Source: Limanda limanda (lineage: Eukaryota > Chordata > Actinopteri > Pleuronectiformes > Pleuronectidae). From it: DNA of 64,000 bases. A model generated the notes under the pieces. It was given only the letters and a program-made list of their open reading frames with translations, had not been told where the DNA came from and ran no database searches. The position numbers and the translations under genes were made by a program. Of this stretch, positions 38,640 to 49,500 are shown piece by piece. The stretch spans positions 14,382,893 through 14,446,892 of the forward strand of contig NC_083641.1 in the NCBI RefSeq assembly GCF_963576545.1. The letters are read 5' to 3'. The first letter of the stretch is position 1, and the number at the start of each line of letters is the position of its first letter.

Positions 38640-40700
38640 TCACTCAGGAGTGAGATCCACATTAGAGCCCACGCTCAAGACAGCGTGGGTCAGGCCAGGG
38701 GATGTGACATCCAACCTGTAGTACCTCGCAAATGTGAGGGGAGAAGACCAGCTAGCTTCAGCGCAGATGTCTTGGATAGAGACTCCCTTGAACAGGGCCC
38801 AAGAGGTCGCGAGACCTCTAGTAGAATGTGCCCGTAAACCAGTCGGAACCTGAAGGCCCGAGCTGGAGTAGGCCAATGCAATGGCATCCACTATCCAGTG
38901 AGAAAGTCTTTGTTTGGTGATAGGTTTGCCCCAGTGGGGCTTAGCCCAGGACACAAACAACTGATCACCTTTCCTAAAGTTCCTTGTCCTTTCCACATAA
39001 GTGTGTAAGGCACGGACAGGGCACAGCATGTGTAACCGCTGCTGTTCTGCAGAACCATAGGGAGGCGGCTGAAAAGCTGCCAGTTCCACTGGGGAGCATG
39101 GTTTAACAACCTTAGGAACAAAAGCAGGATTCGGCCTCAGGGTCACCCCAAGGTTACCTGGGGTGAACCGCATACATGCCGGATGCACAGATAAAGCGTG
39201 AATATCACTCACTCGTTTAGCTGTAGCCAAAGCCAATAACAGAGCCACCTTCAGGGATAACGTTTTCATGTCGACGTTATCCAGTGGTTTAAAAGGATGA
39301 CTAGAGAGGGCACCGAGCACCACTGCTAGATCCCAAGATGGTGACATAGTTTTAGAGATGGGAAGCAACCTCCGTGCACCCTTCATAAAACGACAAACCA
39401 GGGGGTGTTGGCCCACTGGTTTTCCATCAAATCCAACATGGCAAGCGGAAATAGCTGCCAAGTAAACTTTGACAGTAGAAAATGCCCTCTTTTGATCAAT
39501 CAAGTCCTGTAGGAAGGACAGGATTGTACCAACTGGACACTGAAAAGGGATTTCCTGTGCCGAAGCACACCAATCCTCAAACAATCTCCACTTACAGTCA
39601 TAGAGAGACCTAGTGGATGATGCTCTGGCAACCTGAATCGTGTTAACAACATTCTGTGATAACCCAGTCAGGCTCAGATTAAACCACTCACGGGCCAGGC
39701 CCACAGGGCGAGGCGCTCCGGATGAGGGTGAAATATCTGCCCGCGCGCCTGAGAGAGCAGGTCCCTGCGCAGCGGGGGAGGCCACGGGTGACCGTGGAGG
39801 AGCTGCCTCACTTCCGCCAGCCAGTGCATGGACGGCCAGTGAGGAGCGATCAAAATCAGTGACAGACGATTCTCCCGCACCCTGAGCAGTGTCGGGGGAA
39901 TCAAAGCCAGAGGCGGAAACGCATAAAGCGGGACGCACGGCCACTCGTGAGCGAACGCATCCAGCCCCAGCGGTGCGCTCCGGTCGTGCAGGGAGAAGAA
40001 CAGTGGGCACTGTGTGTTCGCCCTCGACGCAAACAGATCCACTGTCGCGCAGCCGAAAAGTGACCAAATCTGCTCTACTACAGACGGGTGAAGCTTCCAC
40101 TCCGCGTAGAGAGGATTTCCCCTGGACAAGAGGTCCGCACCCACATTCTGAATTCCGGGAACGTGGGTCGCTCTCACTGAGAGGAGATGCACCTCGCCCC
40201 ATAATATCAGTCTGCGTGCAAGAGTGTGTAACTGTAGAGAACGTAGACCCCCCTGGCGATTGATATACGCCACTGTGGTCGTATTGTCCGTCCTCACTAA
40301 CACATGATGTCCCCGGAGGAACGGCAGAAAATGTTTCATCGTCAGAAACACTGCCATCAACTCCAGATAATTGATATGGGCATGTTTGAGATCTGTGCTC
40401 CACATCCCATTCGCGGATCTGCCCTCGAACACACCGCCCCAGCCTGACAGGCTGGCGTCTGTCGTCACCACCTTTCTGGCAGATACCGCGCCCATGCGCA
40501 CACCCGCTGTCAACAGAGACGGCCGTTGCCATGGTCTCAGCGCGCTGACGCAGGACGCGCAAACCGTGACACTGCGGCGTCTGTGGCGCACAAGATCCAG
40601 TCTGAGAGAGGCCACCCAACGCTGGAAATCTCTCATGTACAGCCTGCCCAGCCTCACCACCAATATGGTTGAGGCCATTAGTCCCAGTAACCGGAGACAC
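38640..40700 (-). CDS. DIRS tyrosine recombinase (YR) frame
   Basis: Site-specific recombinase that inserts the circular DNA copy. The frame has 686 codons, but its first 340 or so overlap the RT/RNase H frame in another phase and are probably not all translated; the recombinase proper starts near 39720 (REWFNLSLTGL onward). The N-terminal SAM-like part covers roughly residues 340-430. The catalytic part shows Arg near 496 (TAKRVSDIHAL), the HxxR box near 625-628 (AHSTRG) and the nucleophilic Tyr at about 660/661 (FARYY). The frame ends beside the internal complementary region, the usual DIRS position. All key residues are present. How it is translated (internal start, splicing or frameshift) is not visible. 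The first ATG-led part is very Ser/Arg/Gly-rich, as expected of a shadow frame. Confidence 0.88.
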   Translation of the reverse strand: MSPVTGTNGLNHIGGEAGQAVHERFPALGGLSQTGSCAPQTPQCHGLRVLRQRAETMATAVSVDSGCAHGRGICQKGGDDRRQPVRLGRCVRGQIREWDVEHRSQTCPYQLSGVDGSVSDDETFSAVPPGTSCVSEDGQYDHSGVYQSPGGSTFSTVTHSCTQTDIMGRGASPLSESDPRSRNSECGCGPLVQGKSSLRGVEASPVCSRADLVTFRLRDSGSVCVEGEHTVPTVLLPARPERTAGAGCVRSRVAVRPALCVSASGFDSPDTAQGAGESSVTDFDRSSLAVHALAGGSEAAPPRSPVASPAAQGPALSGARADISPSSGAPRPVGLAREWFNLSLTGLSQNVVNTIQVARASSTRSLYDCKWRLFEDWCASAQEIPFQCPVGTILSFLQDLIDQKRAFSTVKVYLAAISACHVGFDGKPVGQHPLVCRFMKGARRLLPISKTMSPSWDLAVVLGALSSHPFKPLDNVDMKTLSLKVALLLALATAKRVSDIHALSVHPACMRFTPGNLGVTLRPNPAFVPKVVKPCSPVELAAFQPPPYGSAEQQRLHMLCPVRALHTYVERTRNFRKGDQLFVSWAKPHWGKPITKQRLSHWIVDAIALAYSSSGLQVPTGLRAHSTRGLATSWALFKGVSIQDICAEASWSSPLTFARYYRLDVTSPGLTHAVLSVGSNVDLTPE

Positions 40701-42142
40701 AGTCCGTACGTGACCCGACGTGTTACGGCAAAATGAGAGAGAGTGGACCTGAAGGTGTTTACTCTCTCGGCTGACAGGCGAGCCGTGTAGGTCAGTGAAT
40801 TTAACGTGAGACCCAGAAAAGCAATGTCCTGCCTCGGTATCAACACGCTCTTTTCCCTGTTCACCACAAACCCCAGATCGGCCAGGTGTGCCAGCACAAT
40901 GCCTGTGTGCGCCGCCGCCTCTTGCTCTGAGCGCGCCAGCAGCAGCCAGTCGTCCAGATAAGTGGCCACGCGTATGCCTCGCTCCCTGAGGGGGGCTATA
41001 GCGGCGTCAACACATTTCACAAACACCCTCGGGCTCAGTGACATGCCGAATGGGAGTACCAGGTACTCGTACACTGTGTCCTGAAAAGCGAACCTCAGAT
41101 ATCTCCTGTGCGCAGGATAAATGGGAATGTGAAAATATGCGTCTTTCAGATCGATTGATGTGAACCAGTCCCCCGGCCGGATCAAACGTATCAGCGTTGA
41201 ATGTGTCAGCATGCGAAACTTGTATCTCCTGAGATACGAGTTCAAAATGCGAAGGTCCAGGATGGGGCGTAAGCAACTCCCCCCTTTCTTTGGGACCAGG
41301 AAATACCTCGAATAAAAACCTTCCAGTCTCTGCTGGAGTGGCACTATTCGTATGGCACTTTTGTTTAATAAAACTGATATTTCCTCCCGTAACACCCGGG
41401 CCGACTCTCCCTGCGCACGGGAAGCGATGAGGCCGCGGAAACAGGGGGGCATCGTGGCGAATTGAAGCCTGTAGCCTTTGGCCAGTGTTTTCAATATCCA
41501 CTCTGACGCTGTGCATGCTTTCCAACTCTCTAACCTCAAAGTTAGGGGTGAGTGAAGCTCTGTCTGACACAGACGATCTCTGGGGGCCTGCCCCAGCTGC
41601 ACGCCTCCGAGTATCACTGCGCATGCGCGGCCTGATAGGCTCGAGATGAGCGGAACGGGACGTTTCACCACAGGTGGGACGCTGCTTCCCCCTTGTGGTG
41701 TCATGGGGGACAACAGTGTGCTCTGCACCTCTGTGTGTCGTTTTTGAGTCTTTTTGTTTTTGTAACCCTGCGCCCTCGGCTGTGAGCCTGGATGCGTCAG
41801 TGAAAAACTCTTTATTGACACAAACTGTGTGTGAGTGCTTGTGAGACATTGGTGTGGTGTTGAACAATCCCACATCTGAAACATGTCTCTTCTCCTCTTT
41901 AATGGGACGCACGAACTGAGCTCTGGGCCCACGCGTCGCCGAGAGGGAAGGGTGGCACTGGGTAAGTCTCCCCTAACACACGGGATAGCTGGGCTGCCAG
42001 GGAACAGGGAACAGCTGGCAGCTCTGCTCGCGGTGGAGTTGACCGCTAAGTCGCCTTCTTCTTCCGCCTGGCCTGCTGACTGGGTGATGGGCCCGGTTGA
42101 GCAGCCTGGGTCGACGGGGAATAGAAGGGCTTCCTCGGTCAA
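39674..42142 (-). CDS. DIRS reverse transcriptase / RNase H / methylase-like protein
   Basis: Copies the element RNA into DNA. In the 822-codon frame, the first 200 residues are low in recognisable features. The RT spans about 210-500, with SIDLKDAYFHIPI near 329-341, the LPFGMSLSP box near 363-371 and the catalytic YLDDW at about 395-399. RNase H spans about 555-660, with TDAS (Asp ~562), LEL (Glu ~594), TDN (Asp ~619) and GADLLSR. A C-terminal block (about 670-790) with TVDLFAS, YAFPP and IAPHWP resembles the methylase-like domain of DIRS elements. The frame begins at a TTG (42142) overlapping the ORF1 stop as TTGA. The true start is unknown and may depend on reinitiation or frameshifting. 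The 3' end overlaps the recombinase frame by about 1 kb. No stop or frameshift interrupts it. Confidence 0.92.
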   Translation of the reverse strand: MTEEALLFPVDPGCSTGPITQSAGQAEEEGDLAVNSTASRAASCSLFPGSPAIPCVRGDLPSATLPSRRRVGPELSSCVPLKRRRDMFQMWDCSTPHQCLTSTHTQFVSIKSFSLTHPGSQPRAQGYKNKKTQKRHTEVQSTLLSPMTPQGGSSVPPVVKRPVPLISSLSGRACAVILGGVQLGQAPRDRLCQTELHSPLTLRLESWKACTASEWILKTLAKGYRLQFATMPPCFRGLIASRAQGESARVLREEISVLLNKSAIRIVPLQQRLEGFYSRYFLVPKKGGSCLRPILDLRILNSYLRRYKFRMLTHSTLIRLIRPGDWFTSIDLKDAYFHIPIYPAHRRYLRFAFQDTVYEYLVLPFGMSLSPRVFVKCVDAAIAPLRERGIRVATYLDDWLLLARSEQEAAAHTGIVLAHLADLGFVVNREKSVLIPRQDIAFLGLTLNSLTYTARLSAERVNTFRSTLSHFAVTRRVTYGLCLRLLGLMASTILVVRLGRLYMRDFQRWVASLRLDLVRHRRRSVTVCASCVSALRPWQRPSLLTAGVRMGAVSARKVVTTDASLSGWGGVFEGRSANGMWSTDLKHAHINYLELMAVFLTMKHFLPFLRGHHVLVRTDNTTTVAYINRQGGLRSLQLHTLARRLILWGEVHLLSVRATHVPGIQNVGADLLSRGNPLYAEWKLHPSVVEQIWSLFGCATVDLFASRANTQCPLFFSLHDRSAPLGLDAFAHEWPCVPLYAFPPLALIPPTLLRVRENRLSLILIAPHWPSMHWLAEVRQLLHGHPWPPPLRRDLLSQARGQIFHPHPERLALWAWPVSGLI

Positions 42143-43332
42143 GCGGGCTTGGTGTCCGGGGGGCCGTTGGCGCTCGCACCCGGTTGAGCCCTGGGGCGCT
42201 TCGGGATGCGGAAAGCAGGGGGAGCGCTCCTAGCGGCCACCTGAGCAAAAGTCTGCCGGGGGGGCGGGTGCGCTGCGGCAGGTGCTTTCCTCGGAAGGCA
42301 CAGCTGCAAAGCCTCATCCTTCTTTTTCTTTGCCTCGCAGCGCTTTTGCATTGAGGCGAGAGCGGAGCCGAAAACACCCTCGGGGACAATAGGCATGTCC
42401 AGGATGTCCTCCTTCTCTCTGTCGGACAGATTGGTCAGATTGAGCCATCTCGTCCTTTCCTGTAACACCAACATCGACATGCACTTCCCCGCCGCCTGTA
42501 CAGCGCATCGCTGTACGCGCAGGCAGATATCCGCAATTATGGTGATCTCATCCCACGCGGAACATTCAGGCACATCGGCTATGTCGTCAAAAAGCTCCGC
42601 TTGGTAAGCTGACAACATGGAGGTGACGTTGAGAGCCCTCACTGTCAAAGCCGCTGCTTTATAAGCTCGCTCAGTCATGGCAGACTGGAGGCGATCGGCT
42701 TTAGTGGGGAGGGTGGGGGCCCTGGACGAGGTAGCTGACAGCCTCGGATGGAGGTGAGCTGCCACCAGGGGCTCCATGGGAGGCATGCGGGCCATGGCGT
42801 GTTTCTCCATCCCTTCAACATCCAGGGAAGACGCACCTTGAATGGTGGCTTTGCTGGAGTAAGGGTTTTGTTTCCATGAGGCGGTAACTTCCTCCAGGAG
42901 TTCCGGGAACACCGGGAGAAGTTGTCTCGCAGCCCTCTTCGCCTGGGGTAATTTCTTCCCCTCGTAGCGGGACCTTGGGGCCTCCGCCACGACCGCGGGC
43001 CATGGAATATTCAGTCTCTCTGCGGCGCGTCTACACACATCGTGCATGTCGCCGCTAGGCTGGGGCGTGATTACCCCGGCCGAGCCCTTTGCAGGGCTTG
43101 GAGAGCTGAGAGCCTGTGCCGGTGGAACGAAGCAGGATTCAAAATCCTCGTCGTCACCATCCGACACCAGACAATCCTCGCAGTCGGACTCATCCTCCTC
43201 CTCATAGTCCAACATGAGAGGTGGCTCCGTTAGCGGGTCCAGCAAATCCAGCGCGGAGCCCCAGCGCCGAATCTCTGGTTCGGGAGCGTCCTCCTCGGCC
43301 ACACCGGGTTGGGGTTCCTCGGTGGCGGCCAT
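42139..43332 (-). CDS. DIRS ORF1, Gag-like protein, 397 residues
   Basis: Presumed nucleocapsid-type protein that binds the element RNA. It starts with ATGGCC in a good context (TCAATGG) about 240 bp inside the right terminal repeat. The N-terminus is strongly acidic (runs of E and D around residues 30-70). A central conserved-looking part (about 230-340) with SAYQAELFDDI and QERTRWLNLTNLSD matches what I know of fish DIRS ORF1 proteins. A basic KRCEAKKKKDEA stretch and a proline/arginine-rich tail follow. There is no zinc knuckle, as is usual for DIRS. It is intact and ends in TGA overlapping the RT frame by four bases. Function is inferred from position and family. Confidence 0.88.
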   Translation of the reverse strand: MAATEEPQPGVAEEDAPEPEIRRWGSALDLLDPLTEPPLMLDYEEEDESDCEDCLVSDGDDEDFESCFVPPAQALSSPSPAKGSAGVITPQPSGDMHDVCRRAAERLNIPWPAVVAEAPRSRYEGKKLPQAKRAARQLLPVFPELLEEVTASWKQNPYSSKATIQGASSLDVEGMEKHAMARMPPMEPLVAAHLHPRLSATSSRAPTLPTKADRLQSAMTERAYKAAALTVRALNVTSMLSAYQAELFDDIADVPECSAWDEITIIADICLRVQRCAVQAAGKCMSMLVLQERTRWLNLTNLSDREKEDILDMPIVPEGVFGSALASMQKRCEAKKKKDEALQLCLPRKAPAAAHPPPRQTFAQVAARSAPPAFRIPKRPRAQPGASANGPPDTKPA

Positions 43333-43569
43333 TGAAAGGATCGGGTCTCCCTCAGCGAGGCTAGCTTGGCGCGCTAGCCGTCGACGGAGGCTCTTCGCTG
43401 TGAAGCGGGAGCAGTCGGCGCACGGGCCCTATTTAAATTTTAAAAACTACCTATGGTGAAGGCAGTCGGGTCGACGTTGCTACTACTAGCGTCCGGCGTA
43501 GGAGGTGTTAGCTCCGGTCTATGGACAGCAGCTAGTTAGCATCGACGTCGAGTAGAAAAATGCTTGTTC

Positions 43570-43733
43570 GTGAAGCGAGAAGAGGTGTTTGAATGACGTG
43601 TGATGCCGCGTCCACCGTATTTAAGGTGCGGCACCTTGACGCGGACGTCACGACTGCCAGCCTATCAGGGCTGGCGATTTGTTATAGTGCTTCTGTGAAT
43701 ACGCGCGAGGGGCGTATCCCATAGTGAGACATC
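43570..43733. repeat. Right inverted terminal repeat of the DIRS element
   Basis: Inverted copy of 38286-38456. The element continues to 43757 with 24 unique bases that are complementary only to the internal region at 38536-38560. Confidence 0.95.
43618..43624 (-). promoter_or_regulatory. TATA-like promoter element of the DIRS element
   Basis: Minus strand TTAAATA inside the right terminal repeat, about 290 bp upstream of the ORF1 start. Position suits the genomic promoter; strength unknown. Confidence 0.45.
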
Positions 43734-43757
43734 GAAACGAATGCTAAGAAAGAGAAC

Positions 43758-46509
43758 CAACAAATTATAAAATAAGACAAGCTGCGTATAATGTTGATGA
43801 GGCAGTCAATTTAAGATTGAAAGGGCGAGGGAACGAGTTGCTCAGAGAAAGGTACAAATTTAAAAAGGAGCTGCGGGTGAATATGCAGTGTCAAATTGAC
43901 AAAATGTAATTGCTGCAAGTGACATACTTGCGATAAAACTATTTGATGTCCCATGCATCATAGCTTATTGCAGCAGATAGGTTTGTTTCACCTGCACACA
44001 ACTGTGGGGAATGTACCACATAAAAAGCTGTATGCATGTATGCAGTAGAGGATTTGTAAATTTTTACCAAGGGGGATGGTCTCCAATACCCTCTCCAGGG
44101 TATTCCCTCTCTCAAGATAATCAACTTTTGGAGACCATTCTGGAGAGTATTTACTGTTTGCCTCTGACCACATCTCTGCCCCGATCTTTTACTTTGCTTT
44201 GCCAATGGAAGTTTCAATTTTTAATAAACTGTGGATCCTGCAATTTAGTCAGACCCACTTATGGCTGAGATGGCTAGGATGGGATGGCAGAATTGGCAGG
44301 TTATTATGGGGATTTGGCTTTTTTGGTAATTTGGCTTTAAGGGGGATGGCATACCCCTCATCACCCTCAGTGTTTCCCATTAATTATCCAGTCTGTGACG
44401 GCACGCCATAATCAAATTTTTCCTGCCACAGTTTCATTATAACCCCAAACACCTCTCATAATAATATTAGAGACCTCAAACCTGGTGTGTGCAGCGCTAC
44501 TGGCAGAACAATTGTCCGTTTGCAGTCGCACTACTTCGAGCTAGTGTTATGTCGTGTTGTGCTTTTTGCAGTTGTGTCAGTTGCACTTGCAGTTGCACCC
44601 GTTTAACTGCCATAGATTGAATTAACTCTGTGGGACACCTATTACCTACTGGCTTTATGCAAAAAACATGACATACTGTATATGCACAATAGATGAATGT
44701 CACAACAAGTGGGACCAACTAACTGTAGTTTCAAATAACTTCTAACAAACCATGATTCCGTTTAGACCCACACTCGAAAAAGGAAAATCCACGCCCCCAA
44801 AAGTGTGCCAACTCAAACAGACACACACAAAGGTCAAAACTCCAACACACACACAACGATAGATTGTGATGCTTTAGCTCTGGTCAATGGAGAAGCTCTG
44901 GCATTTTGTTTCATTGTCCCCACCCTCAAGACAGAGGGAGGTAGAGCTGGAGCATATTTATGTAACAAAGAATGCGATTCTATTAATGAAGGTGACTTTG
45001 ACTCCAGACTGTTAATGTTTAAGCATATCGTGCCCCCATCCTGTCTCTTCTGTCTTATCCCATTTCTTCGTACCCTCTCTCCTCTCCCTTTATTCTCCTC
45101 AATCCTTTTATTGTCATCATTATCCAGAGTAATCTCTGCCCACCTGCTACTCTGCCTATTGATTGTCTGCGAGTCCTCTGCAACCAGCTGGGTTTTCAAG
45201 GGTACACGCAGGTGAAGAAAAAATATACCCGCCTCGTCAGGATGTATAAATTACACTGACACATTACACTACTTACCACCGACACATATTGCATCGTCAT
45301 GGTGACGATGCAACCCATTATGGAAGTACTCGTCGTAGATGCATTTAATCTGTCATATTTTGGGTGCCATAGCAACACTTGTGACCTTACTTGTCCCTGG
45401 ATGCAAGATGCATTGGTAAATATGAACTGTTTTTAAACCAGAGCAAAAGGCGACACTTGACATCTGACATTGGTTTTAAGTTTGTAATCAGTTACCTATA
45501 TTTAGACAAGAATATACAATTAAAAAATTAATAAACATCTGCAGTTACCACTTTGCAAGCCCTGGATATTAACTCCCCTCTTTTAAGCTATTTTTCCTTC
45601 CACTCTAGCCTTTATCATCAGCCACTAATCTGTTTAAGTGGGAGGGATCATCTCATCCGAACTTTGACGTTTGACAAAACCATAATAGCACCAAACAGAA
45701 TCTTCCTGTCTGCTTGTCTAAGTGTATAAAGTCATTCAGTGTATAAATGCACAGCTTGATGTTCCTCCGGGCCAGTGACACAGCCGTAGAGATCCACTCT
45801 ATGCAGCCTTGTCATTGCCTATTAATGACTCTTCACACTCAGTCGGTGCTTGATGGCCTGCTGTTCTCCTGTTGCTGTTGACTGCCATTCGTCGCTTGGC
45901 ACCTTTTCTGCACCTCTTATGTTAAAATAGACTCATGGAACATGACAGGCATCACATACTATTAATGCTGTCATTTAACCTTGGGGCAAATCACGTTCTA
46001 TAAACAGCGCTGTACTGAGGTGCTAATAGGGAGTGATGAAGAGAAGTAGGTGCTGCGTATTTCCAGTACTGCACAGCGCCTGTTTTGGAGAAACACAGCA
46101 TGATTTTAAGTTAATTTACTTACATATGTTGCAGTTTGCCTTCCTTTGACCTCAAAGTGATTTGATACTTGTGCAGTGCCAGTTCTAACCATGCCTGTAT
46201 GGCGTTTGATAATGCAGGTTGCACTTTTATTTCTGAAAATACAGTTGTGAATGATACATTTGTAAAATAATTTGAAGATTGACTTTTGTACATGCTCCAG
46301 AGCTACTTCAGAATTATACTTGTCATTAGTGAGTCCTCCTCCAACAGTATTACAATACCACTTTTTTTATTGTTTGTGTGCTGGACGTTGTGTGCAGTCT
46401 ATAATCATGCCAAGTGTGAAGCAGATAAGATGAAAAATTATTGACATATGATTTCCTCCAGACAGATGGACAGAGATATCTGGAATTTGTAGATAATGGA
46501 TCGATTGGC
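43758..46509. other. Non-coding DNA, right flank of the DIRS element
   Basis: No gene seen. A perfect short palindrome, GCATCGTCA/TGACGATGC with a 3-base loop, lies at 45291-45311. The stretch 45590-45870 is complex and repeat-free and may be conserved non-coding DNA. Confidence 0.45.
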
Positions 46510-46522
46510 GGGGGGGGGGGGG
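46510..46522. repeat. G13 homopolymer
   Basis: Thirteen consecutive G following GATTGGC. Confidence 0.95.
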
Positions 46523-49500
46523 CTGAGGTAAAACTCCTGGATTTTTGGGTCTAGAATTGCCACTTACTTTCAGTTATTAATGTTGACCAGGTTCTGAATG
46601 AGTCCAGTATGCAGCCTCTTACCTTTGTATTTCCCTCTTGTGTTAGTGACTCCTACCCGCATTTTCCCATGTCACTCAAGCCCCCAGATACTCATCTCGC
46701 CACACATCTTCTTTGACACATCTAAAAACACTTTAAAGAGTATAAATCTAGCCTCATGAATGAGTGTGCCCTCTACGACTTTACCTGCAGCTCTTTTCTC
46801 ACTAGCATTCATCTTCCTCTGCCGTATTCCTCCCCCTCACAAATCTCCCTTCCTCTCCCCCTTTCTCTCATCCTCCATGTGTATGTGAACTGCTTGACTG
46901 TGATCTTTAAGTGTTCCATGGATAATGCACCATTTCATGGAATGCTCACTTACTAGTTGCTAAGAAAAGAACCAGCAGTGAATGAGCCGTCCCTCGTATA
47001 GTTCTCGGTTTTTAATATGGCTCTCATCTTTGGCTAGCAGTTTAGATTTTATAGTGATGAACTGAAGGTTGTTAGGCATAAGTGGCTGATAAACACTTGG
47101 CATTTAGAACAGTGAGGCTCTAATTTGTTCCATCTTTGCAAGACGCTAAACTAAGCTGCATGTTTTGGCACCATTGCTGTGAAATTAAAGACCTTTATAG
47201 TCGGGCCCACGTCACGTTCACATAGATATAAATGCAAAATGCACACACATACACAGAACTGCAAGTTTATACAAACTTCAATCGAGTTGTAGCGTCTGTC
47301 TTTCGAATTTGGGTTACCTTTTTTGGATGCATTTGAATATTGTTTTTTATGTCTGTATGTGAGACTTACCTGCCCTGAGCACTGGGCAGTTGATAAATAG
47401 GCAGAGACAGGCTGATGTGGGCCCATCAATCATCCAGACCTTGGTCTATGGCAGGCAAATAAAATAAAACGTCCCAGGTGCACAGGCAGAAGAAATATGG
47501 AATGGACCAGAGTGACAGTGACAGAGCCCTCCAGACATGGAGAGATCGGATACACCTAAAACACGTTACTGCATGCAAACACAAACACATCTCCAAACAC
47601 ACATATACCTTCCGTCCTACCTTCAGCCCCATCTGCTCTCACGCTGTGGGGCCTAATACCTAAACTTTTCAGTTGCTTATCAGTTAAAGTCACTGCATGC
47701 AGCATGTCATCTGTTGTTTGTTTTTGTTCCTTTACAGAATGTGTCCTCTTCTTCACGTCTATGAAAATCATAGTAATTGAATGTACCAATTCAGGAGTCA
47801 CTTCCTTTGGTCTTCACCTCATACGAAGGCCCTCAGGTCACAATTGAGACGATCTGATCTTTGGAATATTTCTGTGATTTGTAAGGCTAAAGATCTACAC
47901 TTTGACACGATGAGAACATTTTTATATCCCGTCTGTTTTTAACATGAGTACAGTTAGCTGTCAAATGGGGTTAAAGCCTGATACTTACATTTAAAAGAAT
48001 TGGGCGTTTCTGTCTCGTCATTTGCAGAGTGCAATATATCCACCAATTGGATATACAATGACTCCAATGGGTCGTCCGAAGAAAGATCACCCTGTTGGGT
48101 CTTTCATTGCTTGGGAATGAGAGGATGCATTTAAAGAAGCCTTCAGTCTACTAACCATAAAATGTCACGATGTGTGTAAACTCTAGAATTATTCATCTTG
48201 TTAGATGTTTATATCAAAGTTGGGGTAAATTCAAAATCCTGCAAAAGACATATTTATTGAGGAGACCGGTATTATATGATGATGAAGGAACGTGCCTGTT
48301 CTACATGTGCCTAGAAACCTCGCTGCTTCACTTCTGCTTGAATACACAACAGGTAATGTTTGATTAATGTTCTCCTCAGAGGAGGCTTTAATATGTTCTG
48401 AAGGTTGCAAAGTCCCTATGGATTGTGTGAGGGAATGGGTAATGACAGGTCAAATGTAATAACATGTAATAACATGGAAAAGCCAAGAGGGAAAATGGAA
48501 ACCTGCCATTTTCTATAAATACGGTCTTATCTAAATATATTCTGAAAAGTCCATGTTGACTGCTGTTATTGATTCTAGTAGTAGTAATAAGTGGCATTTA
48601 CATTAGTGGAAATAACATCCGAAAATCCAAATAACATATACTAGTAAAGCTATAATATATATAAAATGCTAAAATGTCAGTTGAATAGACAATATTCCTG
48701 ACATGAATATACTGAGTGAAGTTTGAGGACTAAGGAACACAGACATCTGTCAGTATCAGTCTGTCCTCCGGTCCTCTGTCGTCTGTTCTCTGCTGCTGCT
48801 GGAATTCACTGCCTGCAGCTTCATGTTACAAAAGCTTGTTGCATTTCAAGATTTCTGGCAAGCTGAGATAAATGGCGAGACTTTTAGCTTGTGCATATCA
48901 ATTTATGAAACCAGGTGGCGAACATAGTTAAGGCATGTAACAAGCTAAAGGACAGAATTTCAATTAATGTACACCATCGGTTCCCCTGAAACTTGCTTTC
49001 AATTGAATCTGTAGGTAAACCCTGCGGCTCTTTGTGACTGATAATTAAATCATAAATCATACGTACTTTACAAAATTGATTTGACACTGGGACAAACATG
49101 CTGACCTAATGATGAGTAAGAAATAAAAAGAAATCAGGAACAGCATGACACTCACTATTTGTATTACTATGTCCAATCAAGATCGGACACACAGATAACC
49201 TACATGCCTAGTTAGCGTGGACATGTTGTGGTAGATATGCAAACCACAGCGGCTTTACATTTGTTGGCTTTTGCTGCTGACGTGCACTCAGATAATTAGT
49301 CCTACATCCATCCATTCAATACTTGGAAATCAATTTTGTGCTAGGTTGTTTTGAATTATTAGAAAGAGAGAAGCTGTGCGTATAGAGTTGCAGTTGCCTG
49401 TGCTGAGTATGAGGCACAGGTGTGAGTAAACTTTGTGTTTTTTTTATTTTTATTTCATTATTTACTTTACTCATTTTGTGAAATTTGATCGTAACAGATG

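Larger units (their letters stand above)
38238..43757 (-). mobile_element. DIRS-type tyrosine-recombinase retrotransposon, apparently complete
   Basis: The 5,520-bp element is on the minus strand, with its 5' end at 43757. Diagnostic DIRS features are all present: inverted (not direct) terminal repeats, an internal complementary region near the 3' end, a tyrosine recombinase instead of an integrase, RT plus RNase H, and no target duplication. Both outer ends carry AAC (38238-38240 and 43755-43757). Joining them through one shared AAC gives the exact sequence complementary to the middle of the internal region, which fixes the boundaries. All three long frames are open and the terminal repeats are nearly identical, so the copy is probably young and possibly active. 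Confidence 0.95.

Noticed and set aside
39889..40736. Plus-strand frames of 124 and 121 codons opposite the DIRS RT/recombinase
   Set aside because: Antisense shadows of GC-rich coding sequence.
41007..41912. 301-codon minus-strand frame overlapping the DIRS RT
   Set aside because: It has no motifs, while the RT frame across the same bases carries the conserved RT boxes; treated as a shadow frame.
45291..45311. Perfect 9-bp palindrome with a 3-base loop
   Set aside because: Too short and isolated to support a terminator, RNA or regulatory claim.
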